This document shows positions 26,869-36,621 of a stretch of DNA of 64,000 bases, piece by piece. The position numbers were made by a program, and so were the translations under genes. This stretch comes from Pyrodictiaceae archaeon (GTDB lineage Archaea > Thermoproteota > Thermoprotei_A > Sulfolobales > Pyrodictiaceae). The number at the start of each line of letters is the position of its first letter. Position 1 is the stretch's first letter. The stretch is taken from the NCBI GenBank assembly GCA_027036135.1, contig JALVSY010000007.1, positions 624,880-688,879 of the forward strand. The letters are read 5' to 3'. The notes under the pieces are model-generated. The model ran no database searches. It saw only the letters and a program-made list of their open reading frames with translations, and was not told where the DNA came from.

Positions 26869-27507
26869 TCATAGTATTCCTTTCCGCCTTAATAGCTCTA
26901 GGGCCTCGCGTAGCCTCTTCTCCAGCGCTTCGTTCTCCCGCCTAGCAGCTTCAAGGACCTTGTCAAGGTTCATCTTGTCCCCGAGGGCTCCTAGGACTAG
27001 GAGTACTCTTGCACGCGCCTCTGCTGTGCCCCAGTATACCCATTCGCGTAGGTAGCGGAGCAGTAGCTCCTCGGGAGCCTCCACGTAGAACCAGCCAAAC
27101 CCGGGCACAACAACCCTTATCGGGGGGAATCGTGGCTTATACGAGGAAGCCACGAGATCTAAGGACTTCTCGGCACCGCCCAAGCTCAGCACAAGTCTCC
27201 GGGCACTCGTTGCACTCGCTTCCTCGCCTAGTAGCCTAAGGGCTTCCTCAAGGGCCTTAAACGCCTCGTAGCCCTGCACAACAAGGTCGACGTCGAGAGT
27301 CCTAATAGCGCCTCCAACGAGAAGCTCTAGCGCGAAACCACCGACAACTATGACGCGGCCAGCACCTTCCTCCTCGAGGACACGGTTGATAGCCGCTACT
27401 AGGGCAGCGAACCTATCCTCGGGCCTCGGCAGCCTACGAGCCCGTGCCGAGGCCTCCTTTATCGCGCCTAGTATGCGGCTAACAAGCCTCCTCCGTGCAG
27501 AGGACAA
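26869..27507 (-). CDS. Nucleotidyltransferase-fold protein (DUF6036/MNT-like)
   Basis: 212 residues. The signature VGGFALELLVGGAIRTLDVDLVV (about residues 54-76, quoted in part) supplies GG and the DxD metal pair of the polymerase-beta nucleotidyltransferase superfamily. A helical C-terminus follows. Such proteins include toxin-like and antitoxin-like NTases. It overlaps a small all-helical upstream gene by 29 bases. Function beyond nucleotide transfer is not assignable. Confidence 0.7.
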   Translation of the reverse strand: MSSARRRLVSRILGAIKEASARARRLPRPEDRFAALVAAINRVLEEEGAGRVIVVGGFALELLVGGAIRTLDVDLVVQGYEAFKALEEALRLLGEEASATSARRLVLSLGGAEKSLDLVASSYKPRFPPIRVVVPGFGWFYVEAPEELLLRYLREWVYWGTAEARARVLLVLGALGDKMNLDKVLEAARRENEALEKRLREALELLRRKGIL

Positions 27508-27712
27508 TCTCGTCCCTTCTCCTCCACCTATACTTCCTCCTAGCCTCTTCTCGGGCGAGTAGTGCTAGTCTGAGGAGCTCCTCTAGGGGTTTACGGGCCA
27601 GCGTGTCCCTTTCCCCTAGCTCGTCGAGTATAATGGCCACTATCCTTGCACGCCTCCTAGCTAGCCGGGCTCCTTGCTCGCGTAGCTCCTGGAGCGAGAC
27701 TTCGCCAGCCAT
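27479..27712 (-). CDS. Small helical partner of the nucleotidyltransferase
   Basis: 77 residues, almost entirely charged helix (Arg/Glu/Leu rich), with a C-terminal Cys pair. It overlaps the downstream nucleotidyltransferase start by 29 bases, so the two are translated together. The arrangement resembles a two-gene toxin-antitoxin unit in which one member is a nucleotidyltransferase, but no known antitoxin domain is visible. Confidence 0.6.
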   Translation of the reverse strand: MAGEVSLQELREQGARLARRRARIVAIILDELGERDTLARKPLEELLRLALLAREEARRKYRWRRRDEIVLCTEEAC

Positions 27713-27807
27713 TGCCGGCCACCGCTATTTACCTATTTCTTGCCGCGTCTATCCCAGCTATAGGGTGTAGACTCGTTGCTTGAATAAAATCTTGCTACTC
27801 CTCTGTA

Positions 27808-28650
27808 TCACGGTAGCTCGTCTAGGGCTACTCTTCTCAGCCCCTCCAGTTTCTCGAAGCTAAGACCCGGTATACCGTCTCTTGCTAGGTCACGTATCGT
27901 TGAGGAGACATAGGCTACTAGGCCCTTGCTCGTAGCGAGTACTGGCTCGTAGTAGGCCTGCCTAGCCTGGTCGCCGCTTATCCTCTCCGAGAGGTACCCG
28001 TTGAGGTAGAGCACGGGGTCCTTGCCGGGCTCGATGAGCGCTACCCCTAGGTCTAGTGCGCTCTTCACATAGGGCTTCGCCTTCTCCACAGCATCCCCGA
28101 CGCCTAGCCCCATGGCTAGGTAGCGGGAGAGTAGAATTGTGAATACGTGCGTATCCGTGTAGTGCTCATGGGAGACACCGACCTCCTCGACAAGCCTCTC
28201 CTTGTCGATACCACCGTTATGCGCAACGTAGACCTCGAGGCGCCTCCTAGGCAGCTCCACTACCTCGTGGAACGGGTGAGCATTCATACTGCCCCGTGGC
28301 TCCCTCCTCCCAGCCCGCCTTGCATGGAATAATACAAGCGCGGCCTCAGAGCCCTCAACCTCCCGGGCAAGCCTCTCAGCCACCGCCTCGAGGGCCCCTA
28401 GGTTAGCCCTACATGCCTCCTCCTCGCTGAGCCCGGCATCAGCTGCATCAAACCTCTCATAGCCAAGAACCCAGGCACCCTTACGCCGGAGAGCAGCGAA
28501 GAACCCGTAGCCGTGGCAATGCCTAGCCTCGCCACCAGTAATAGCTGCCAAGTACGGGTCACTACTCGCAGCCTTGGGCAAGAGCCGGATAAGACTAGCC
28601 AGCTTACCCAAGCCCTCTCCAGCCGCTAAGCCAGCAATCATCCTACACAT
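27808..28650 (-). CDS. Stand-alone class II glutamine amidotransferase
   Basis: 280 residues of the Ntn-hydrolase GATase family. The nucleophile is Cys2 (MCRMIAG), which fixes the start at 28650 although the frame is open to 28692. The glutamine site shows RGSMNAHPF and VYVAHNGGI. No synthase domain follows, so it must either act on its own or feed a separate partner. Neighbours do not reveal one; an AsnB-like synthetase domain without a glutaminase lies 20 kb away. Confidence 0.85.
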   Translation of the reverse strand: MCRMIAGLAAGEGLGKLASLIRLLPKAASSDPYLAAITGGEARHCHGYGFFAALRRKGAWVLGYERFDAADAGLSEEEACRANLGALEAVAERLAREVEGSEAALVLFHARRAGRREPRGSMNAHPFHEVVELPRRRLEVYVAHNGGIDKERLVEEVGVSHEHYTDTHVFTILLSRYLAMGLGVGDAVEKAKPYVKSALDLGVALIEPGKDPVLYLNGYLSERISGDQARQAYYEPVLATSKGLVAYVSSTIRDLARDGIPGLSFEKLEGLRRVALDELP

Positions 28651-28813
28651 AGGGCGCACCCGCGATACTACCGCGGAGAACAAGGACGGCACGGTATGGG
28701 AATATAATTCCTTGGCCGCTAACCCAGGGCGCTAATCCTCCTTGCCACAATATAGCGATAAACATATAGAGCACGGATATATGATATAGCGTAAGAGGGG
28801 TCTTATACCTTCC

Positions 28814-30610
28814 TTGAGGCAATCAAGACTAATAATAATAATAGCCATGGTATTGTTTACCGCAATTATAACGCTACTCTATTTCATTGAGTCAAGGAGC
28901 CTATTGGTTGTCGTTGAGCTAGAGCCACAAACGTTTTGGGGGAAGTATAGCTTCGGCGCAGTACAAGTAATAGCGACTAATGGCCCGTACACCGTTTCAA
29001 AGACGTACTATATCAGGCCCTGGGCAAGGCTCGTAGCTATAAGGATAAACAAGGCTAGCCTCCTCCAAAAACCCCGCTACATAGGCAATAGTCAAAGAAA
29101 TCTAGCAGCAGTCCAAGTACTCCTATACCTTTATGATAAGAGAGGTAGGCTCTGCATAAGAGCAGCTAGGCTCACCACCTTTGAGTACTTTCTAGGAAAA
29201 ACTGGCAACCCCTTAAAGGCTGGCAGACTGGCCTACAAGCATCCCGACGCACTGCTAAGAACCAGGACAATTCATTTTCCATTCTCTAGTTTCTCGCCGT
29301 GCATATACATTGGTAAGGAGCTTGCAAAGATAGCGAAGACGATTAAGGCGACTCACCGCGTCAAGGTACTACAACCCAGTTCTCGACAGCTCCGCCTACT
29401 CGGCAAGGACGCGGAACTGGAACTGCTCTATCCCCAGCTCTATGAGCAGAGACGCAGCCCGCCACAGCAATGGCTACGCAGCATAGTACCTCGTGAAGTA
29501 GCCTCAGACGCCTGGTACATGTTCGCTACGAGATATAGCTATGGATTACTCTTCCCCGCGGACAAGTACAGCCTAGGAGACGCACTAGCCACCGCCCTGA
29601 CAAAATGGTACTGTAAACACGCGGAGAGAGGAGACCAAGAAATAGCCATGGGCCTTATCACCATGGATCAGCTGGTCAAGTGCCTACAAATCCCCAGGAC
29701 TGTTCATTGGAGAAGCCAGCTAGCACCAGGAACAATACTAAAACGCCTTAATATAGCACCTATAGCAGTACTAGATACTTACTGCGATAATTGCCCAACA
29801 GAGATACTCATCATAGGCACAGCCTTCGCTACTGGTCTCATCCAGTACACTACCGAGGGGATCTCGCTGCTCGGAGTAATAATGTACCCTGAGCCGGTTC
29901 TCGTTAATAAGCTAGTTGCAAGCCCCTGCGCTGGCGTAGTAATAGATAACCGAAGGAGAGAAATGATTCTCTATGCACCAATGAACGATACCTACGCCAC
30001 GGATGGAGCCATAGTACTATACTATGTCAATAAGACTTTTCTCGGCGGGAAAGAGTACTGGGAAATAATACCGATCTATGCTGGTACCATAATACATTAT
30101 TACGACTATAACTATGCCTCGATGAATTGCGCCAACTTTGCTCTCGACGAACCAAATACTATGCTCTACAAGGCTCAGCGAGCACAAAACTACCTATTAG
30201 GAGGCCTAGTCTCTAGGAACACTACTCTCTATAAGAGACTCCTATACGCTGATTTCACTATATCAATAACGCTCAACAAGTGCACCAAGACGCCTAGGTA
30301 TGCTAGGCTACTAGCTGGGCTAGTGGCCTCCGCGACCAATAACGCCGTGAACGAACTCATCAATTATATGCCCTGCGTCAACGAGGTATACGATCTCATA
30401 GAGGAGTCGATAATCGACCTAGGCACGAAGACGAGCACGTTCCACGTAAGCCTTGACAGCACGAATAAGAAGTACTGGGTATACATTAGAGTAGAAAAGC
30501 TAGTTCCGGAGGACATAGCCAGTCTATATTCCTTGGGGACCATGTGCTTACCTTCAGACCCCATATACTATGTCAGGGCCCGCGTTGCTCAGCCTCCTCG
30601 GTTCCATTAG
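28814..30610 (+). CDS. Large exported protein of unknown function
   Basis: 598 residues from a TTG start just below a TATATGATATA promoter element (28775-28788), so probably near-leaderless. One N-terminal helix (LIIIIAMVLFTAIITLLYFI) acts as signal anchor; the remainder is extracytoplasmic and rich in beta strands, Tyr and about 12 Cys, several spaced to form disulfides (CDNC, CANF, CTKT). Asn-X-Ser/Thr sites occur late. No domain is recognised. Monocistronic, with the convergent complex I operon downstream. Confidence 0.7.
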   Translation: MRQSRLIIIIAMVLFTAIITLLYFIESRSLLVVVELEPQTFWGKYSFGAVQVIATNGPYTVSKTYYIRPWARLVAIRINKASLLQKPRYIGNSQRNLAAVQVLLYLYDKRGRLCIRAARLTTFEYFLGKTGNPLKAGRLAYKHPDALLRTRTIHFPFSSFSPCIYIGKELAKIAKTIKATHRVKVLQPSSRQLRLLGKDAELELLYPQLYEQRRSPPQQWLRSIVPREVASDAWYMFATRYSYGLLFPADKYSLGDALATALTKWYCKHAERGDQEIAMGLITMDQLVKCLQIPRTVHWRSQLAPGTILKRLNIAPIAVLDTYCDNCPTEILIIGTAFATGLIQYTTEGISLLGVIMYPEPVLVNKLVASPCAGVVIDNRRREMILYAPMNDTYATDGAIVLYYVNKTFLGGKEYWEIIPIYAGTIIHYYDYNYASMNCANFALDEPNTMLYKAQRAQNYLLGGLVSRNTTLYKRLLYADFTISITLNKCTKTPRYARLLAGLVASATNNAVNELINYMPCVNEVYDLIEESIIDLGTKTSTFHVSLDSTNKKYWVYIRVEKLVPEDIASLYSLGTMCLPSDPIYYVRARVAQPPRFH

Positions 30611-30757
30611 GTAGCAAAATAGGTGAGAACAAGTACTTGGCATAGGGCGGAAGGAGCGAGAGAACGCGGAAAAAAGCACCTTATCTAGAAGTCCTTGGAC
30701 TCATTAACAAAAAGGATGTTAGGAAAAGAGGGCCCCCTTGTCTCTAGGTCTCTTTCC

Positions 30758-32185
30758 TTAGGGTGCTGGTGTGTATGCGTATAGTGGTATTCCGTAGAGC
30801 TTCCATGGCTGTATTGCTAGGGCTATTGTTATGAGCACGGCTATTAGTGCTGCGTAGACTCGGTAATCGTTCTTTATTGTTGGTGTTTCCTCTGTTGGTG
30901 GCTGTACTAGCTGGTAGAGCATGTAGCCGTAGTAGTAGGCTGCTATGGCGAAGTTTAGGAGCATTAGGAATGCTAGCCAGGCGCTAGCAGAGGTCGCTGC
31001 TATTAGGAGGTATAGCTTGCTCCAGAACCCTAGGGTGAATGGGAGCCCCATTAGATTCATGAGGGCTATCGCTAGGGCTGCTGCCGCTACTGGGCTCCGG
31101 TGCGCTAGTCCCCGTAGCCTGTTCCAAGTGCATGGCCCGTCTTCGCATGTCGCGTCTAGTACTTGGAAGCCTGCGAGCTTTGAGAATGCGTAGGTTGTGG
31201 TGTGGAGCGCTATACCTGCTAGTGCTGCCTCGCGGTTTATGCCTGCTAGCGCCGCTAGGGTAGCGAATCCTACTACTATGTAGCCTGCCTGCGCGACGCT
31301 GCTATAGGCTAGTGTTTTCTGGGGCGAGTCCCTAACTGCTAGTATTCCTCCGAGGTTGCCATAGAACATTGTTAGTAGTGCTAGTATCGCTGCTATCCAG
31401 AACAATGAGGCGGGTGCTCTTAGGGCGAAGGGTGTTATGAGCTTGACTATTAGTAGTGCTGCTACTAGCTTTGCCAGCGCCGAGGCAGCTGCTACTGTTA
31501 TTGGCCTAGAGTTGCCGTAGACGTCTATCGCCCATGCGTGGAACGGTACTACTCCCATCTTGAACCCTACAGCTATGATTATGAGGGCCACTACTGGCAC
31601 CGTGTACAATGGATCTGTCTGTACTAGGCCGCTGGTCATGTAGACGTTTCCGTGAACTATGTAGTAGAGTATTATGCCGAAGAGCAACAGTATTGTCGCT
31701 ACTGAGCCCGTTGTGCCATACTTCATCGCTGTCTCGGCAGAGATGCCGTTCTTCCGGAGAGCTATGAGTATGTAGGCGGCCACAGCAGCCATTATCCAGG
31801 CCACGTATGCTAGGTATACGACGCGCGCAAACCCTATCGATATCAGGCCAAGCACTATTAGGGCTAGGATTGCGTAGAACGCGTCACCTGCATCCCATTC
31901 CTCTGTAACGCTGTGGGCCCCGAGACCAGCTAGTAGGAACACCATTACAGACACTATTACCAAGAACAAGGAATACTTGTCATAGACCGCTGAGCCCTTC
32001 AGCACTGTGACGTAGGGGACAGGGCCCATCTCATAACCTATGTAGAGTAGTGTGAAGAGGACTAGTAGCGACGAGGCATAGAACGATGCCTTGACAGCTT
32101 TCTTGCCCATTAGCGGCGCGACTAGTGCTGTGAACCCATAGGCTATCGTCGCGATTATTAGCCCCGAGACGTATACCGAGACCAT
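30758..32185 (-). CDS. nuoN: Complex I antiporter-like subunit NuoN
   Basis: 475 residues with about 14 membrane helices, one of three Mrp-antiporter-type pumping subunits. The central block VPFHAWAIDVYGNSRPITVA and the following Lys (ALAKLVAALL) belong to the proton channel. Last gene of the nuoD-N run, ending in convergent non-coding DNA. Shorter N-terminus than in bacteria, as usual in archaea. Confidence 0.9.
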   Translation of the reverse strand: MVSVYVSGLIIATIAYGFTALVAPLMGKKAVKASFYASSLLVLFTLLYIGYEMGPVPYVTVLKGSAVYDKYSLFLVIVSVMVFLLAGLGAHSVTEEWDAGDAFYAILALIVLGLISIGFARVVYLAYVAWIMAAVAAYILIALRKNGISAETAMKYGTTGSVATILLLFGIILYYIVHGNVYMTSGLVQTDPLYTVPVVALIIIAVGFKMGVVPFHAWAIDVYGNSRPITVAAASALAKLVAALLIVKLITPFALRAPASLFWIAAILALLTMFYGNLGGILAVRDSPQKTLAYSSVAQAGYIVVGFATLAALAGINREAALAGIALHTTTYAFSKLAGFQVLDATCEDGPCTWNRLRGLAHRSPVAAAALAIALMNLMGLPFTLGFWSKLYLLIAATSASAWLAFLMLLNFAIAAYYYGYMLYQLVQPPTEETPTIKNDYRVYAALIAVLITIALAIQPWKLYGIPLYAYTPAP

Positions 32186-32219
32186 GCCTTCTCACCTTCT
32201 TCCTAGCTCCCTCCCTAGC

Positions 32220-34175
32220 TCACCCCGTGAACAGTATGACGAAGGCGGAGATTAGGGCGGCGAGGAGTATACCCATAAAGAAGTAAGCCATGTACATTTG
32301 TAGGTCTCCGCTCTGCAGCTCCCTCACCTTCTTGCTCACTGAGACGTTGGCACCGGGTATCGCGACGTGTATTAGCTCGTCGTAGCCCTTCTCAACGCTG
32401 TCTCTTAGCCAGCGAGATAGCCATGCACCAGGATACACTATTAGTCTATAGATTATTGAGTTCACGTACCAGCGGTCGTAGAGGAAGTTATAGAGAGCCC
32501 TCAGCAACGCGCTTCTCTCAACCCACTCTATTGGACGGATACCCATGAAGTATATCGCAACGGTTGAGGCGCCTAGTATCGCTGCCAGTGTGCCGGGCAG
32601 CATATCCATGACTGAGAGGTGTAGCTCTGGGGCTCCAACAGCAGCTGCTATGTGAGGCTCTATCCATGGCCATACGAGGCCGAGACCTAGCGCTGTTAGG
32701 CCTAGTGCTAGGTAGGGGCCTAGCATCAATGGATGTGCCTCGTGGAGGTGCTCGTGCTTCTTCCTCATAGGGGCGTGGAACACATAGTATATCATCCTCA
32801 TCGTGTAGGCGCCGGTGAGAACAGCTGTTATCAATGCGCCTATTGCTAGCCACTCGCTGTACTCCCACATAGCGTGAACTGTTAGATCTTTGCTCCACCA
32901 TCCTGAGAATGGCGGTATCGCTGCTAGGCTTAGGCCAGCCAGTATCGTCGCGACATAGGTCCAGGGCATGTACTTCTTTAGCTCGCCCATATCGTCTATG
33001 AACCTGCTGTGCACAGCGTGTATTATCGCGCCAGCAGCGAGGAAGAGCGTTGCCTTGAACACTGCGTGTGATATGAGGTGGGCGAAGCCCCCGAGGTCTC
33101 CCAGGGCTGCCTCGTTAACAGCTGCCCCAGCGAATATCGCGCCGAGCATGTAGGATAGCTGGCTCGCGGTCGAGTATGCTAGTATTAGCTTTAGCTCCCT
33201 CGATACAATCGCCATCGTGGCAGTGGCGAACGCGGTTAGCAGTGCTAGCCATGCCAGCGCCTTAAGCATCGCCGCACCGGTGCCGAAGGGAGCGAAGACA
33301 CCGAGAGCTATTATCGGAGCAAAGCGGAGAGCATAGAACACGCCAGCCTTGACCATCGTGGCTGCGTGTATTAGCGCTGACACCGATGTCGGGCCAGTCA
33401 TCGCTGTGACGAGCCATTCATAGAACGGGAACTGCGCGCTCTTAGCAAGGGCTCCTAGGAAGAATAGGAGTATCCAGTAAGCCGCTATTCCTCTCAGTGT
33501 TAGCTCGGCGAAGAACTCGTAGATATGGTTGTGTAGCACAGTTATGCTGGTGGAGCCTAGTACTGCGTAGACGACGCCGAAGCCTATTAGCATGCCGACG
33601 TCGCCGAGGCGTGTAAACACTATAGCTCTTAGCCCGCTGTGGCTCGGCGTGAACCACATCGGGACCTTCCAGGCCTTCCTGCCAGGGTCGCCTACCCAGA
33701 ACTCCTCGCGGTCATCGTAGTAGAAGCTTATCAGTGCCCAGCTCGAGAGACCAGTGCCCTCCCAGCCAACGAACATCGTGACCATGTCGCCGGCGTAGAC
33801 CAGTAGTAGCATGCTCGCTACGAAGAAGGTGTAGAAGAACCAGTACCGGGGCGCGCCCCACTCTCCTATGTACTCCACGCTGTAGATGCCTATCATTAGG
33901 CTAAGCGTCGCCACTACCACGCCCATTATCAATGAGAGCTTATCAGCCATTATCGAGAAGTGAACCCCTAGGCTCTTCACCCACGTATAGCTGAGCACCG
34001 ACTCGCCACTAGCCAGGGCTATCCACGCGAACAGCGTTGAGAGCGTTAGCCCCGCCACGCTGGTCCAGGCAATGATCTTCCACCTAGCCTCTGCTGCACC
34101 GAGTAACAGGGCTATTACTGAGAACGTGTACCCTGTTAGTACGCTCGCAAGCGCCCAGGAAGCGCCGTCCATCAA
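32220..34175 (-). CDS. nuoL: Complex I antiporter-like subunit NuoL
   Basis: 651 residues. The antiporter core has FVGWEGTGLSSWALI (channel Glu), QFPFYEWLVTAMTGPTSVSA and a following MVKAG lysine. The C-terminal part (after about residue 490) supplies the long lateral helix and the last membrane helix (YFFMGILLAALISAFVILF). Four bases separate it from nuoM. In this order NuoL lies between M and N. Confidence 0.93.
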   Translation of the reverse strand: MMDGASWALASVLTGYTFSVIALLLGAAEARWKIIAWTSVAGLTLSTLFAWIALASGESVLSYTWVKSLGVHFSIMADKLSLIMGVVVATLSLMIGIYSVEYIGEWGAPRYWFFYTFFVASMLLLVYAGDMVTMFVGWEGTGLSSWALISFYYDDREEFWVGDPGRKAWKVPMWFTPSHSGLRAIVFTRLGDVGMLIGFGVVYAVLGSTSITVLHNHIYEFFAELTLRGIAAYWILLFFLGALAKSAQFPFYEWLVTAMTGPTSVSALIHAATMVKAGVFYALRFAPIIALGVFAPFGTGAAMLKALAWLALLTAFATATMAIVSRELKLILAYSTASQLSYMLGAIFAGAAVNEAALGDLGGFAHLISHAVFKATLFLAAGAIIHAVHSRFIDDMGELKKYMPWTYVATILAGLSLAAIPPFSGWWSKDLTVHAMWEYSEWLAIGALITAVLTGAYTMRMIYYVFHAPMRKKHEHLHEAHPLMLGPYLALGLTALGLGLVWPWIEPHIAAAVGAPELHLSVMDMLPGTLAAILGASTVAIYFMGIRPIEWVERSALLRALYNFLYDRWYVNSIIYRLIVYPGAWLSRWLRDSVEKGYDELIHVAIPGANVSVSKKVRELQSGDLQMYMAYFFMGILLAALISAFVILFTG

Positions 34176-34179
34176 GCCA

Positions 34180-35688
34180 TCACCTCAGGGCATAGACGGT
34201 TTTCATGTTCTGTGCAACCGGGTCAGCAAACCAACCAATAACTATGAAGAAAACAATCGCTAGCACGAGGAGCACGAGGAGAGAGGCGATCAAGCTCCGT
34301 GCGGGCTTCTCCGAGGCCTCCTCGTAGACTGGGCCGCCGGGGCCGTAGAAGACGCGCTTAAACGTAGTAAAGCTATATATCACTGTGAGCGTCATAGAGG
34401 CTATGACTAGTATTGTTAGTGCTACAAAGCTCCAAAGCCCGTAGCCCATAGCCCACTTAGAGAAGCCGAATACTAGGTATATCTCGCTCCACATACCCAT
34501 TGTCGGCGGCAGTCCAGATATCAGCATGAAGCCTACCAGGGCTAGTGCGCCAGTATACGGCATTTTGCGTAGCAGGCCACCCATGTTCTCTAGGTCCCTC
34601 GTCCCGAGGGCGACTATGAAGATGCCAGCGACGCCGAAGAGGAGTGCCTTGCCAAGCGCGTGGGTAAGGTAGTGGAGTATAGCTCCTGTCTCCGCCTCGG
34701 CGTTGGCGATGGATAGGCCTAGCATTAGGTAGCCCATCTGCGATATACTGCTATAGGCGAAGAGTCGCTTAATATCACGCTGCGATAATACTAGGAAGCC
34801 ACCGTAGAGCATAGTTACTATAGCCCATAGGAATAGCCAGGGAGTCGCCTCTGACCAGAGGGAGCCGAAGTACCCTATACCTGCCCTTAGAAGCACGTAT
34901 CCACCTATACCGATGAGTAGCGGGGATAGCAGCGCCGATATCGGTGTCGGGGCCTCGGCGTGCGCGTATGGAAGCCATAGGTGCAGCCCACCCATGGCCA
35001 TCTTCACGCTAGCGCCTATGAGCACTAAGAGGAATGCTGCTAAGCTATGGCTCACGTCAGTGACGTAGCCTGCCCCAGGCACGTAGAAGTCGAAGCGCCC
35101 AACAACGAACATGCCGATGATGAATAGCACTGCGCCTACATGGGTCCAGATAAGATAGATTAGGCCTACTTTAAAGCGGTCACCGTAGCCGTAGAGGACT
35201 ATTAGGAGGGCGCTGGGTATCAGTGTTAGCTCCAAGAAGAGGTAGAACAGTATAGCGTTGCTAGCCAGTACGGCGCCCAACATACCGGCAGTGAAGAGCT
35301 GGTATAGGAAGTAGTAGGTGGAGAAGCTCCCGGAGCCCATCTCGTGGAACCGATGCTCCATGTAGGGAGCGGAGTAGAGCGCTATGATGAAACTCACCAC
35401 TGCGATGCTCATAGCCATGAGCGCGCTAATAGAATCCATGAACAAGCCCAGTGTACCGAAGCTACTCGTCCTAGCATACCAGGGGTCAACAGCTACAACG
35501 TTGTCGCGGAAAACCTTAGCCAGCACAGGGGCTAGTAGCGCTAGCGTGACTGCCCAGGAACCAGCAGCTATCCCGGCATGTGTAGCCTTGGAAGCCCTAC
35601 GGGCAGAGGCGTTGATGAACCCAGCGATTATTGGTATGAGTACAGAGGCCCAGAGAATAGGGTATCCCAGCACGTACTCCGTGGGCAT
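34180..35688 (-). CDS. nuoM: Complex I antiporter-like subunit NuoM
   Basis: 502 residues, about 14 helices. Channel residues are in FLELTLIPSALLIVLYGYG (Glu) and GGLHLWLPYAHAEAPTPIS followed by an intramembrane block. Standard length. Six bases downstream of nuoK. Confidence 0.93.
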   Translation of the reverse strand: MPTEYVLGYPILWASVLIPIIAGFINASARRASKATHAGIAAGSWAVTLALLAPVLAKVFRDNVVAVDPWYARTSSFGTLGLFMDSISALMAMSIAVVSFIIALYSAPYMEHRFHEMGSGSFSTYYFLYQLFTAGMLGAVLASNAILFYLFLELTLIPSALLIVLYGYGDRFKVGLIYLIWTHVGAVLFIIGMFVVGRFDFYVPGAGYVTDVSHSLAAFLLVLIGASVKMAMGGLHLWLPYAHAEAPTPISALLSPLLIGIGGYVLLRAGIGYFGSLWSEATPWLFLWAIVTMLYGGFLVLSQRDIKRLFAYSSISQMGYLMLGLSIANAEAETGAILHYLTHALGKALLFGVAGIFIVALGTRDLENMGGLLRKMPYTGALALVGFMLISGLPPTMGMWSEIYLVFGFSKWAMGYGLWSFVALTILVIASMTLTVIYSFTTFKRVFYGPGGPVYEEASEKPARSLIASLLVLLVLAIVFFIVIGWFADPVAQNMKTVYALR

Positions 35689-35694
35689 GGGTCG

Positions 35695-36036
35695 TCACCC
35701 CTTTGCCTCGCGCAAATCCTTCACGGCCAGGGTTCTCCTAGTGCGGTAAATGAGCACGACTATAGCCAGGAGAATAGCCATCTCGGCTATAGTGAGTATT
35801 ATGACGGTTAGTAAGACGGAGTAGAAACCAGCCTTGGAGCCCGAGGAGGCGACAACCCCGATGTAGGCGGCAGTGAGCACTACGACGTTGAACAAGACCT
35901 CTATCGAGACGAGGAGCCTTAGGAGGCTCTGCGCCGTGAGTATTCCATAAATAGCAGCTGAGCCAGCGATAACAGTAGCGGTGTAAACTAGTGCAGCCAG
36001 TAGCTCACCATTCAAGACTCGACTCCTCTCCTCCAA
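35695..36036 (-). CDS. nuoK: Complex I subunit NuoK
   Basis: 113 residues, three membrane helices. The two conserved membrane glutamates are present (LLVSIEVLFN and TIAEMAILLAI), which link the quinone site to the antiporter subunits. A 75-base gap separates it from nuoJ upstream. Confidence 0.92.
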   Translation of the reverse strand: MEERSRVLNGELLAALVYTATVIAGSAAIYGILTAQSLLRLLVSIEVLFNVVVLTAAYIGVVASSGSKAGFYSVLLTVIILTIAEMAILLAIVVLIYRTRRTLAVKDLREAKG

Positions 36037-36111
36037 TCTGTTAAAGAAGCAATTATACGTAAGTTTAAAGAGATAACCCTTTGCATAACGGCAAAAAACT
36101 GGGCACGTGAA

Positions 36112-36621
36112 TCACCCCGTTTGGCTCCTCCTAGCAACGCTGATGGCTTCTACTAGTACAGCAGCGATAGTTATCATCATCAGTATGGTGCAGAACCAGC
36201 ATCCTGTGAAGAATCCAGCTGCATCCGCTAAGCTATACTTCGTCTGGGCCAACTGAGCGCTTGTAATCGGGTGGCGTACAGCATAGACCGCTAGCGGCGC
36301 CTCAAGGGTGGCAGCAGCAACCACCGATAATAGTGCCAAGTCTCTCCGATGCCTAGGCTCCTCGTAGAGATCACCAACCATCATTACTACGAAGGCTAGT
36401 AGCGCTATAGTGGTGCCAGCATAGACTATTACATAGAAGGCTGCGAGGTAGGCATATCCCATTAATCCCATCATTGCAGCTGTAGCGAGGGCAACCATAA
36501 GCAACATGAACACAGCCTTCATCGTACGCCTAGCAACAGCAGTGCCAACGGCGGCAGCAGCTAATACGGCTAAGGAGCCGATTATAGCTGTGTCTAGGGT
36601 AACGCTACTCCACAGGCTCAT
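36112..36621 (-). CDS. nuoJ: Complex I subunit NuoJ
   Basis: About 169 residues with five helices, including the Gly/Tyr-rich third helix (YLAAFYVIVYAGTTIALLAF) that holds the pi-bulge region. The frame is open to 36648; the ATG at 36621 (MSLWSSVTLDT) reduces the overlap with nuoI to 17 bases and better fits the family. Confidence 0.88.
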   Translation of the reverse strand: MSLWSSVTLDTAIIGSLAVLAAAAVGTAVARRTMKAVFMLLMVALATAAMMGLMGYAYLAAFYVIVYAGTTIALLAFVVMMVGDLYEEPRHRRDLALLSVVAAATLEAPLAVYAVRHPITSAQLAQTKYSLADAAGFFTGCWFCTILMMITIAAVLVEAISVARRSQTG

